A stretch of DNA of 24,364 nucleotides, from assembly GCA_002388905.1 (NCBI GenBank), contig DGNJ01000022.1:23094-47457 (forward strand), given 5' to 3'. Position numbers and translations under genes: made by a program. This stretch comes from Cellvibrionales bacterium UBA4495. Lineage in GTDB: Bacteria; Pseudomonadota; Gammaproteobacteria; Pseudomonadales; Porticoccaceae. Below are positions 15,574 through 24,364 of this stretch, piece by piece. Under the pieces are notes generated by a model, which was not told the origin of the DNA, made no database searches, and saw only the letters and a list, made by a program, of their open reading frames with translations. Each line of letters starts with the position of its first letter. The first letter of the stretch is position 1.

Positions 15574-16578
15574 GTGGGCAAACGCAAACTGACAATCCAG
15601 CAGCAACGTCGCATCCGTGAGCGGCGCCGGGACGGCGGTTCGCCCAGCCCCGCGGAAATGGCGGCAGATCGCGCCCTGGGACCCGAGCGCGAAGGCGTAG
15701 TGATTACCCGCTATGGGTCCCAGGCCGACGTCCTGCCCCCCGATTTTTCCGCTGACGATCAACCGCAGCGTTGCCATATCCGGGCCAACCTCACCGACCT
15801 GGTTACCGGCGACCGTATCGTCTGGCGCGAGGGCCACGATACCGGCGTGATCGAAAGAGCCCGGACCCGCCAGACTATCATGGCTCGTCCCGACAAACAG
15901 GGTCGAAGCAGGCCGGTGGCCGCCAACGTCGATCGCATCGCCGTGGTTATTGCCCCCGAACCACGTCCCCACGCCAGCCTCATTGACCGCTATCTGGTCG
16001 CTGCCGAAACCCAGGGTATCCGCCCGCTGATCATTCTCAACAAGGTGGACCTGCTGACCGGGCCGGATGCCGGCCACCTGAAAGCCCTGCTGGATACCTA
16101 TGCCGAACTGGACTACGAGGTGCTTCGGGTCTCAGCGAGGAACGGCGACGGCATGGGCCCCCTGTTCGCGTACCTGGCGGATCACACCAGCGTGCTGGTG
16201 GGCCAATCCGGTGTCGGCAAGTCGACGCTGGTCAATATTCTCTGCCCCGGCGCCGCCGCCACGGTGGGGTCCCTCTCCGAACAGGCTGCCAAGGGCCGGC
16301 ACACCACGACCAGCGCCACGCTGTACGCCATGCCCAACGGCGGCCGGCTCATCGATTCACCGGGAATTCGCGAGTTCGGCCTCTGGCACCTGGACACCCG
16401 GGCCGTGGCCGAAGGTTTTGTGGAATTCCGCCCCGTGCTGGGCGGTTGCCGGTTTCGCGACTGCCGCCACCTGGACGAACCCGGCTGCGCGGTGCTTGAG
16501 GCGGCGGCCCGGGGACAAATCCAGGCCCGGCGGCTTGCCAGCTATCAGCACATCGTCCGAGAATTGCTAGACCATTGA
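15574..16578 (+). CDS. rsgA: Small ribosomal subunit biogenesis GTPase
   Basis: A 334-residue circularly permuted GTPase that acts late in 30S maturation and releases RbfA. An N-terminal basic segment and OB-fold are followed by the permuted motifs G4 NKVD (Asn156), G1 GQSGVGKST (210-218), G2 KGRHTTT, G3 DSPG (Asp261), then the zinc knuckle Cys292, Cys297, His299, Cys305. The GTG start is chosen because TAGGGA lies just upstream and the following MGKRKLT is the usual N-terminus; the frame is open further 5', but that part overlaps the divergent promoter region. First gene of rsgA-rhdA-psd; 13 bp separate it from rhdA. Confidence 0.96.
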   Translation: MGKRKLTIQQQRRIRERRRDGGSPSPAEMAADRALGPEREGVVITRYGSQADVLPPDFSADDQPQRCHIRANLTDLVTGDRIVWREGHDTGVIERARTRQTIMARPDKQGRSRPVAANVDRIAVVIAPEPRPHASLIDRYLVAAETQGIRPLIILNKVDLLTGPDAGHLKALLDTYAELDYEVLRVSARNGDGMGPLFAYLADHTSVLVGQSGVGKSTLVNILCPGAAATVGSLSEQAAKGRHTTTSATLYAMPNGGRLIDSPGIREFGLWHLDTRAVAEGFVEFRPVLGGCRFRDCRHLDEPGCAVLEAAARGQIQARRLASYQHIVRELLDH

Positions 16579-16591
16579 CAGAGGTATCGTC

Positions 16592-17404
16592 ATGCCCCCT
16601 ACCCTGCCCCGACTAATGGAGCCCGAGCAACTCAATGCAGAACTCGGCGAGCCAATGCTCATCATCGATCTGTGCCGGGACGCCAACTACGACAAGGGCC
16701 ATATTCCCGGCGCCGTGCATGTTGCTCCGGCCGAACTGATGGACGGCGGCGGGCCCGCACCGGGCAAGCTTCCCGACAAAAAACGCCTCGATGCCCTCGC
16801 CACGCGGCTGGGCCTGACTCCCGACCTGCCGGTGGTGGTATACGACGACGAGGGCGGTGGCTGGGCGGGCCGGATGATCTGGACCCTGGATGTTATTGGT
16901 CATGACAGGTGGTCCTACCTGAATGGCGGCCTTGTCGCCTGGAAGGGCGAAGGCTATCCCCTGGAGACACAGCCCTGCTATCCGGAGCCCGTGCCCCAGA
17001 CAGTGGATATCGACAGGCGCTATATCGCCGAGGTCGACGATATAGTGCCACGTCTCGAGGAGCCGGATTTCCGGGTATGGGATGCCCGCAGCCGGGCCGA
17101 ATACGAAGGTGCCCGGTCGGCATCCCGGCGCGCCGGCCACATTCCCGGCGCTGTCCACTGTGAGTGGACGGAACTCATGGATCCATCACGCCACTACCGG
17201 ATCCGGGAGGATGCCCGCGACTATCTTGCCGATCGGGGACTTACGCCAGATCGGGAAATCGTCACCCATTGCCAGAGTCACCACCGTTCCGGCTTCACCT
17301 ACCTGGTGGCGAGACTTATGGACTATCCCCGAATCCGGGGTTACCACGGTTCCTGGTCGGAATGGGGAAATCGCGACGACACGCCGGTGGCAACGGGGCC
17401 ATGA
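16592..17404 (+). CDS. rhdA: Thiosulfate sulfurtransferase (rhodanese)
   Basis: A 270-residue two-domain rhodanese that moves sulfane sulfur from thiosulfate to a thiophilic acceptor. The N-terminal inactive domain covers about 10-125 (LIIDLCRDANYDKGHIPGAV), the C-terminal catalytic domain about 145-265 (VWDARSRAEYEG...RAGHIPGAVH). The active loop CQSHHRSG starts at Cys227 and resembles the CQTHHRSG loop of Azotobacter RhdA. AGAGGT precedes the ATG. The stop overlaps the psd start (ATGA), indicating translational coupling. The neighbourhood orn/rsgA/rhdA/psd matches that around rhdA in Pseudomonas. Confidence 0.93.
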   Translation: MPPTLPRLMEPEQLNAELGEPMLIIDLCRDANYDKGHIPGAVHVAPAELMDGGGPAPGKLPDKKRLDALATRLGLTPDLPVVVYDDEGGGWAGRMIWTLDVIGHDRWSYLNGGLVAWKGEGYPLETQPCYPEPVPQTVDIDRRYIAEVDDIVPRLEEPDFRVWDARSRAEYEGARSASRRAGHIPGAVHCEWTELMDPSRHYRIREDARDYLADRGLTPDREIVTHCQSHHRSGFTYLVARLMDYPRIRGYHGSWSEWGNRDDTPVATGP

Positions 17405-18252
17405 ACAGACACGGTCGCGAACTCTATATCGCCCTGCAACGACTGCTGCCCCAGCACGCCCTGTCCCGGTTGCTGGGCAAAGTCGCGGACGCCCGGACCC
17501 CCTGGCTCAAGAACCTGTTGATACGCCGCGCCATCGCCCATTACGGTATTGATCTGGAAGAGGCCGAGGTCCAGGCCATCGAACAGTATCCCAGCTTCAA
17601 CAGCTTCTTTACCCGGGCTCTGAAGGAGTCGGCCCGGCCCATTGAAGGGGGCAAGGACGACATTATCTCGCCGGCAGACGGCACCCTGAGCCAGATTGGC
17701 CATATCCGCGACGGCGAAATCTACCAGGCCAAGGGATCCTGGTTTTCCACCCGCCGGTTACTGGGGTGCGACCCCGAAACCGCCAGGCGCTTCGACGGAG
17801 GCAGCTTCGCCACTGTTTATCTCGCGCCCCGGGACTATCACCGGGTCCATATGCCGGTCTCCGGGAAACTGGTGGCCAGCCACTATATCCCCGGCCGGCT
17901 GTTTTCCGTTAATACCACCACCGTTTCGCAGGTGCCCAGACTCTTCGCCCGTAACGAACGGCTGGTCTGTTTTTTCGAAAGCGAAGAGAGACTGGTAAGC
18001 GTGGTGCTGGTAGGCGCCATCTTCGTGGCCGGCATCGAAACCCGCTGGCGCCCCCACTACCCTCCCGGAAAATTGCTCGAAGAGTATTTCGACACACCAC
18101 GGGCGTTCGGGCGCGGCGAGGAGCTGGGTCGATTCCGCTTCGGGTCGACGGTGATCGTGGCAATGGAGGAAGGGGCTCAATGGCTCCCCGAGCACCGGGC
18201 CGGGGAGCGAATCAAGATGGGCGAGCTTCTGGGCAGGCGAAAAAACGGGTAA
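17401..18252 (+). CDS. psd: Phosphatidylserine decarboxylase proenzyme
   Basis: A 283-residue membrane-associated proenzyme making phosphatidylethanolamine from phosphatidylserine. Self-cleavage at FGST converts Ser249 into the pyruvoyl cofactor, giving a beta chain of 248 and an alpha chain of 35 residues. FGST replaces the LGST of E. coli, a common variant. SPADGTLSQIG (catalytic Asp region), RDYHRVHMPVSG (His) and NSFFTRALK are further family motifs. The start is set by the ATGA overlap with rhdA; the frame is open upstream only as a shadow of rhdA. Its stop lies 7 bp from the convergent HD-GYP gene. Confidence 0.96.
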   Translation: MNRHGRELYIALQRLLPQHALSRLLGKVADARTPWLKNLLIRRAIAHYGIDLEEAEVQAIEQYPSFNSFFTRALKESARPIEGGKDDIISPADGTLSQIGHIRDGEIYQAKGSWFSTRRLLGCDPETARRFDGGSFATVYLAPRDYHRVHMPVSGKLVASHYIPGRLFSVNTTTVSQVPRLFARNERLVCFFESEERLVSVVLVGAIFVAGIETRWRPHYPPGKLLEEYFDTPRAFGRGEELGRFRFGSTVIVAMEEGAQWLPEHRAGERIKMGELLGRRKNG

Positions 18253-18259
18253 CCCAAGT

Positions 18260-19690
18260 CTAGCGGGACAGGCGCTCCTTGAGACTGGCAAAAAAGCCAC
18301 CCGCTGGCTTATCGACCGCCTCCTGCCGTACCACGTCGCGAAGGAAGAGCGCCGATATACTGCCCATATCGATGTCGTAACCGGTGGGCTCCAGATCCCT
18401 GGCAATGGCGAGGCGGTCACTGGTCGAAATATTGTCGCGGCCACTGCGCACGAGCAGGTTTCGGCTCTCCCGCTGCTCCTTCAGGTCGATAATAATGCAG
18501 TTCTTGTTAAGATCGCCGCCCATTCTGTCAAGCACGGCCAGGCGCGGCGTCAACCGGGATTCCGGATGCTGCTCGAGCACCACACCGATATCCCCCGAGG
18601 TCAGTTCCACCAGGGTTCCCGGCGGATAGAGACCAATGGACTGGATAAATTTGACCACCAGGTCGTCCTGGAACTGCTTGTCGCGCATGTTGTAGAGCAG
18701 GCTCACCGCCTTTGAGGGCGCCATCGGTTCACGGCTCTCCCGGGGGTTGACCACGGCGTCATAGGTCGTGGCTATGCCGGCGATACGCGCCAGAAGGGGA
18801 ATCTTGTTGCCCACCAGGCCTTCGGGAAAGCCGCTGCCGTCGTAGCGTTCGCGATGGTAGCGCACCACGGATATTATCCGGGGTTCGATACTGCGACTCT
18901 GGCGCAGCATCTCGACACCGTATTCCACGAACTTGCGGTACTCGGCTTCTTCCTCCGGGGTACGCCGGGGATTGCGCAGGATCTGGTTGGGAATCTTGAC
19001 CTTGCCCACGTCCTTGAGCAGGGTTCCCAGGCACAGGATCGTAATCTCATCCTTGGGCATTCCCGCATACCGGGCAAACTGCACCGCCCACATGGCCGAG
19101 CGCAGGGTGTGGTCATGGGTATGCTGGTCCTTGCTGCGCAACCGCAGGAGCCAGGTGAAGGCATCGGGGCAACGAAGGATACTGGCCACCATGCCATCCA
19201 CGTTCTTTTTCAATTCCCGCATATCGACCTGCTTGCCCTTGACCACCATTTTTGTCGCCAGCGCCAGATTGCCCTTAAGCTCGCGGATAATCTTTTCCGC
19301 CCGTGCCGCTTCCATCCTGACCGGCACCACAGTCTCGTAGACCCCCTTTCGGATGGGGATCGGCGTGGGGGTGAAATCCGACATGGTGGCCGATGACCGT
19401 CGGTCCGGCGAGGGCTTGTGGATTACATCCGCGGGAGCATCGGCCACCTTCCGGGCCTCGCCCCCCTTGAGGGTGACCTGAGCATCGAAGGGGTTAAGTG
19501 GGCCCTTGCCCTTGGTGACATCGATGTAGACGTGGCTGCAATAGTTCTTCAGCGCGGCAATGTCTTTGGGCGCGCGTACATGAAAACCCTGCAGAGGGAA
19601 GGGCGTTTGCGACCAGGGCCGATCAAGCCCGGACACATACATGCCCAGCGTCAGGTCCTGCACCTTGATTTGTACTTGTTTGATCGACAT
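18260..19690 (-). CDS. DUF3391 / HD-GYP domain protein with degenerate metal site
   Basis: A 476-residue cytoplasmic signalling protein. Residues 1-140 form the DUF3391 domain (VQDLTLGMYVSGLDRPW); an HD-GYP domain follows at about 165-345, then a C-terminal tail. HD-GYP proteins usually hydrolyse c-di-GMP. Here the domain keeps its first His (His194 in DHTLRSA), Asp227, His279 and DGSG, but the HD pair reads Lys226-Asp227, the mid-domain His position is Phe254 (RKFVEYG), the second His of the HHE motif is Arg280, and the late Asp is Thr308 (IATTYDA); GYP reads GFP. Loss of so many ligands suggests a c-di-GMP-binding or structural role, not catalysis. The start at 19690 is chosen for AGGAGG 8 bp upstream; an ATG 36 bp earlier is in frame but lacks such a site. 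Confidence 0.9.
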   Translation of the reverse strand: MSIKQVQIKVQDLTLGMYVSGLDRPWSQTPFPLQGFHVRAPKDIAALKNYCSHVYIDVTKGKGPLNPFDAQVTLKGGEARKVADAPADVIHKPSPDRRSSATMSDFTPTPIPIRKGVYETVVPVRMEAARAEKIIRELKGNLALATKMVVKGKQVDMRELKKNVDGMVASILRCPDAFTWLLRLRSKDQHTHDHTLRSAMWAVQFARYAGMPKDEITILCLGTLLKDVGKVKIPNQILRNPRRTPEEEAEYRKFVEYGVEMLRQSRSIEPRIISVVRYHRERYDGSGFPEGLVGNKIPLLARIAGIATTYDAVVNPRESREPMAPSKAVSLLYNMRDKQFQDDLVVKFIQSIGLYPPGTLVELTSGDIGVVLEQHPESRLTPRLAVLDRMGGDLNKNCIIIDLKEQRESRNLLVRSGRDNISTSDRLAIARDLEPTGYDIDMGSISALFLRDVVRQEAVDKPAGGFFASLKERLSR

Positions 19691-19780
19691 AGCCTCGACC
19701 TCCTCCCGATCCGGGATGCGCATCACCGACGCGGCAACACCCGACGGCCAGTCCTGAGTGTTCCCTGCAAAAATAATTAC

Positions 19781-19799
19781 AGGTTAATAGTAAACCTGC
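19781..19799. promoter_or_regulatory. 19-bp inverted repeat upstream of the HD-GYP gene
   Basis: CAGGTT and AACCTG flank a 7-bp AT centre (AATAGTA) about 90 bp before the start codon. The minus strand of the centre gives TACTAT, a -10-like hexamer, with TTGCAA 15 bp upstream. It could be an operator over a promoter. Confidence 0.35.
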
Positions 19800-19827
19800 G
19801 GGACCGCCTTGCAAGCGAAAGGGTACA

Positions 19828-19846
19828 GTCGGTCCTATTTACCGAC
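19828..19846. terminator. Hairpin after hemE
   Basis: GTCGGT and ACCGAC pair over 6 bp with a 7-nt loop, 25 bp beyond the hemE stop. There is no T tract; it may terminate hemE transcripts or lie in the leader of the HD-GYP gene. Confidence 0.3.
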
Positions 19847-19870
19847 AGACGTTACCACAAGCTTTATAAG

Positions 19871-20932
19871 CTAGTGATATTTCTCAGAATTTTTGTGAAC
19901 TGCATCAACAAACACCCGCACTCTGTCGGGGTCGATGTCCGGGGTAATACCGTGGCCGAGATTGAACACATGGCCGCTGCCGGCACCGAAATCGCCGAGA
20001 ATGTGCTGCACCTCACGTTCGATGACTTCGGGAGTAGCCCGCAGTACGGCAGGATCCATATTGCCCTGCAGGGCCACCCGGTCGCCAACCCGGCGGCGCG
20101 CATCCCCGACCCCGGTGGTCCAGTCCACCCCGATAGCGCTACAGCCGGTGCCGGCGATATCCTCCAGCCAGTGGCCGCCACCCTTGGTGAACAGGATGAC
20201 CGGCACCCGGCGACCTTCTGATTCGGGAATAAGGTTGTCGACAATCCGCTTCATGTAGGCCAGGGAGAACTCCCGATAGGCGCGATCACTCAGGACCCCG
20301 CCCCAGGTATCGAAAATCTGCACCACCTGAGCACCGGCCCGGATCTGGCCATTGAGATAACCGGCCACGGAAAGGGCAAGCTTGTCCAGGAGCCGGTGCA
20401 TCGCCGCCGGGCGGTTATAGAGCCAATCCTTGCTCTTTTTGAACTCCCGTGTGCTACCGCCCTCGATCATGTAAGTGGCGAGCGTCCACGGGCTTCCGGA
20501 AAAGCCGATCAGCGGTACGCTGCCATTCAGCTCCCGGCGGATGGCCGTTACGGCGTCCAGGACATAAGGAAGATCCTTTTCGGTATCCACCACCGCCAGG
20601 TTGTCGACAGCATCCTCATCGGATACCGGCTTGCGGAATTTGGGGCCCTCGCCGGGCTCGAAGTAGAGCCCAAGGCCCATGGCATCGGGGATGGTGAGGA
20701 TATCGGAAAAGAGGATGGCCGCATCCAGGGCGTAGCGGCGAAGGGGCTGGAGGGTCACCTCGCAGGCCAGTTCGGTATTCTTGCACAGGGACAGGAAATC
20801 CCCCGCCTGGCCTCGCACCTCCCTATATTCGGGCAAGTAGCGACCGGCCTGGCGCATCATCCATACCGGCGTGTATTCCACCGGCTGGCGCAACAGCGCG
20901 CGGAGGAAGGTATCATTTTTAAGTTCAGTCAT
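19871..20932 (-). CDS. hemE: Uroporphyrinogen decarboxylase
   Basis: A 353-residue cytoplasmic enzyme that decarboxylates the four acetate groups of uroporphyrinogen III to give coproporphyrinogen III in haem synthesis. Signatures: [17 protein letters not shown] near the N-terminus (substrate-binding Arg residues), [10 protein letters not shown] with the catalytic Asp, [18 protein letters not shown], and [20 protein letters not shown] at the end. Length matches the family. The start at 20932 (MTELKND) is chosen for family length and for AGG 8 bp upstream; an in-frame ATG 84 bp earlier would add a non-conserved tail. It follows gltD by 219 bp, a stretch in which I see no gene. Confidence 0.97.
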   Translation of the reverse strand: MTELKNDTFLRALLRQPVEYTPVWMMRQAGRYLPEYREVRGQAGDFLSLCKNTELACEVTLQPLRRYALDAAILFSDILTIPDAMGLGLYFEPGEGPKFRKPVSDEDAVDNLAVVDTEKDLPYVLDAVTAIRRELNGSVPLIGFSGSPWTLATYMIEGGSTREFKKSKDWLYNRPAAMHRLLDKLALSVAGYLNGQIRAGAQVVQIFDTWGGVLSDRAYREFSLAYMKRIVDNLIPESEGRRVPVILFTKGGGHWLEDIAGTGCSAIGVDWTTGVGDARRRVGDRVALQGNMDPAVLRATPEVIEREVQHILGDFGAGSGHVFNLGHGITPDIDPDRVRVFVDAVHKNSEKYH

Positions 20933-21151
20933 TTTGGCGCCTGGCGTCTCATTCTGACGCGTCGGTTGCTGCGGATTTACCCTTGCTTGTGCCGCGTCAC
21001 GTGCCGGCAGGAACAAGGTATTCTGGGCTCTGGATGGATTTGCCGCTGACCGATCAGGACGGCCCTTCGCGCGCGTCTAATGTCCTGTGGGATGACTCGC
21101 TCTGACAGCAAACTGATCACCGCAGGGCACCAAGGCTTTTCCAACCCCAGG

Positions 21152-22840
<1,689 letters not shown>

Positions 22841-24364
22841 TCACTGCGGAGCGGCCCGTGTGGTTTCCAGAAGACTGGCGAGCGACGCCGCCTTGGGTTT
22901 GACCAACCAGAACATCCGGATAAAGTCCTCAAAATTGTCGAGAATTTCGGCACCCCAGCCACTGCCGGTATGGGCGACGAACTCGCGGATCATGCCCTTG
23001 AGGAAATGACGGTAGGCTTCGACGTTCTCGCCGGAAATACGCTGGAATTCCACCAGTTCCATGTTCACCCGGTCGGTGAAACAGCGCTCCTGATCAAGCA
23101 CGAACGCGAAACCGCCGGTCATGCCCGCACCGAAATTGTAACCGGTCTTGCCCAGGACAGTGACAACGCCGCCGGTCATGTATTCGCAGCAGTGCTCGCC
23201 GGCGCCCTCGACCACGCCGATGGCGCCGGAGTTGCGCACTCCAAACCGTTCGCCGGCAATACCGGAGGCAAACAATTTACCGCCAGTGGCCCCATACAGG
23301 CAGGTATTGCCGATAATGGGCGTCTCCTGGGACTTGAAGCGGCTGTCCCGGGGTGGCCGGATGACGATCTTGCCTCCCGCCATACCCTTGCCCACATAGT
23401 CGTTGGCGTCACCGGTAAGATAGATATCCAGCCCCCCGGCATTCCAGACCCCGAGGGATTGTCCCGCCACGCCGGTCAAGTTGAGCTTGACGGGATTATC
23501 CGCCATGCCCTGATTGCCGTGCCGGCGGGCGATCTCGCCGGACAGGCGGGCGCCGATGGAGCGGTCGCAGTTGGAAACCTTGTAGTGAAATTCGCCACCG
23601 GCTTTGTCCTCGATGGTGGGCAGTATATCCGTCACCATCCGTTCGGCCAGTTCACCCTTGTCGAAAGGCTCGTTCCTGGGCTCGGTGCAGAATTGGGGCT
23701 TGCTCGCCAGGTAATCATCCGTGTGGACGATGGGGCTCAGGTCGAGATTCTGCTGCTTGCTGGTGTCGCCGGGCAACGCCTCCAGCAGATCGACGCGCCC
23801 GATCAATTCCTCGAGACTCTTCACCCCCAGGCGGGCCAGCCATTCCCGGGTTTCCTCCGCCACAAAGCGGAAGAAATTCATGGCCATTTCAACGGTGCCC
23901 TTGTAGTGGTCCCGGCGCAGGGTGTCGTCCTGGGTGGCAACACCGGTGGCACAGTTATTAAGATGGCAGATGCGCAGGTACTTGCAGCCCAATGCCACCA
24001 TGGGCGCAGTACCGAAACCGAAGCTCTCGGCGCCGAGGATGGCGGCCTTGATCACATCCAGCCCGGACTTGAGGCCGCCGTCGGTCTGCACCCGCACCTT
24101 GTCGCGCAGGTCATTGGCGCGCAGGGTCTGGTGAGTCTCGGACAGCCCCAGTTCCCAGGGGGAACCGGCATAGCGGATCGACGTCAAGGGGCTGGCGGCG
24201 GTGCCACCGTCATAGCCGGAAATAGTGATCAGGTCGGCATAGGCCTTGGCGACACCGGCGGCAATGGTCCCCACCCCGGGCCGGGACACCAGCTTGACCG
24301 ACACCAGGGCCTTGGGGTTGACTTGCTTGAGGTCGAAAATGAGCTGCGCCAGGTCCTCGATGGA
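22841..24364 (-). CDS. gltB: Glutamate synthase large (alpha) subunit, C-terminal part
   Basis: The last 507 residues of the ~1500-residue large subunit; the start lies beyond the window. Visible are part of the FMN-binding synthase domain ([41 protein letters not shown]), the 3Fe-4S cluster cysteines ([15 protein letters not shown]), and the C-terminal beta-helix (GXGXG) domain with repeated glycine motifs ([43 protein letters not shown]). The amidotransferase domain would be upstream. Together with GltD it forms the NADPH-GOGAT complex of ammonium assimilation. Confidence 0.96.
   Translation of the reverse strand, partial: SIEDLAQLIFDLKQVNPKALVSVKLVSRPGVGTIAAGVAKAYADLITISGYDGGTAASPLTSIRYAGSPWELGLSETHQTLRANDLRDKVRVQTDGGLKSGLDVIKAAILGAESFGFGTAPMVALGCKYLRICHLNNCATGVATQDDTLRRDHYKGTVEMAMNFFRFVAEETREWLARLGVKSLEELIGRVDLLEALPGDTSKQQNLDLSPIVHTDDYLASKPQFCTEPRNEPFDKGELAERMVTDILPTIEDKAGGEFHYKVSNCDRSIGARLSGEIARRHGNQGMADNPVKLNLTGVAGQSLGVWNAGGLDIYLTGDANDYVGKGMAGGKIVIRPPRDSRFKSQETPIIGNTCLYGATGGKLFASGIAGERFGVRNSGAIGVVEGAGEHCCEYMTGGVVTVLGKTGYNFGAGMTGGFAFVLDQERCFTDRVNMELVEFQRISGENVEAYRHFLKGMIREFVAHTGSGWGAEILDNFEDFIRMFWLVKPKAASLASLLETTRAAPQ

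Noticed and set aside
19691..19726. Earlier ATG for the HD-GYP protein
   Set aside because: The ATG at 19690 has a strong AGGAGG at good spacing and starts directly at the conserved domain.
20933..21016. 28-residue N-terminal extension of hemE
   Set aside because: Not part of the conserved family length; the ATG at 20932 has a suitable ribosome site.

Overview
The window reads as a chromosomal segment of a free-living, probably aquatic gammaproteobacterium. The neighbourhood orn / rsgA-rhdA-psd and the run gltB-gltD-hemE are gene orders I know from Pseudomonas and relatives. The DNA is GC-rich, the tRNA gene encodes its own CCA, and the accessory genes (tannase-family esterases, PQQ sugar dehydrogenase, RND pump, TonB receptor) fit such a host. 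I cannot name genus or species from sequence alone.

Layout. Positions 1-2937 hold two tandem secreted tannase/feruloyl-esterase-family proteins, the first cut by the window edge. Positions 3114-3201 hold tRNA-Ser(CGA), followed by an unusual palindrome built from an inverted copy of its own 3' end. Positions 3353-4768 encode a periplasmic cytochrome c fused to a PQQ sugar-dehydrogenase-like propeller. Positions 9819-4796 (minus strand) form a tetR-adaptor-RND transporter operon with a candidate operator in its promoter. Positions 9820-10983 are gene-poor and contain a degraded IS1182-like transposase remnant, several inverted repeats and one doubtful small ORF. Positions 12705-10984 (minus) carry a GNAT acetyltransferase followed by a histone-deacetylase-family hydrolase. 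Positions 15460-12828 (minus) carry orn followed 11 bp later by a TonB-dependent receptor.

Divergent from orn is a compact plus-strand operon, rsgA-rhdA-psd (15574-18252): ribosome assembly GTPase, thiosulfate sulfurtransferase and phosphatidylserine decarboxylase, with rhdA and psd sharing an ATGA overlap. Convergent to it is a DUF3391/HD-GYP protein (19690-18260) that lacks several of the family's metal ligands. The rest, 24364-19871 on the minus strand, is gltB (partial), gltD and hemE: ammonium assimilation and haem synthesis.

I see no obvious new defence island, CRISPR array, prophage or biosynthetic cluster. The most unusual signals are the degenerate HD-GYP domain, the Glu-for-Asp change in the catalytic triad of both esterases, the tRNA-Ser 3'-end palindrome, and the adjacent acetyltransferase/deacetylase pair.
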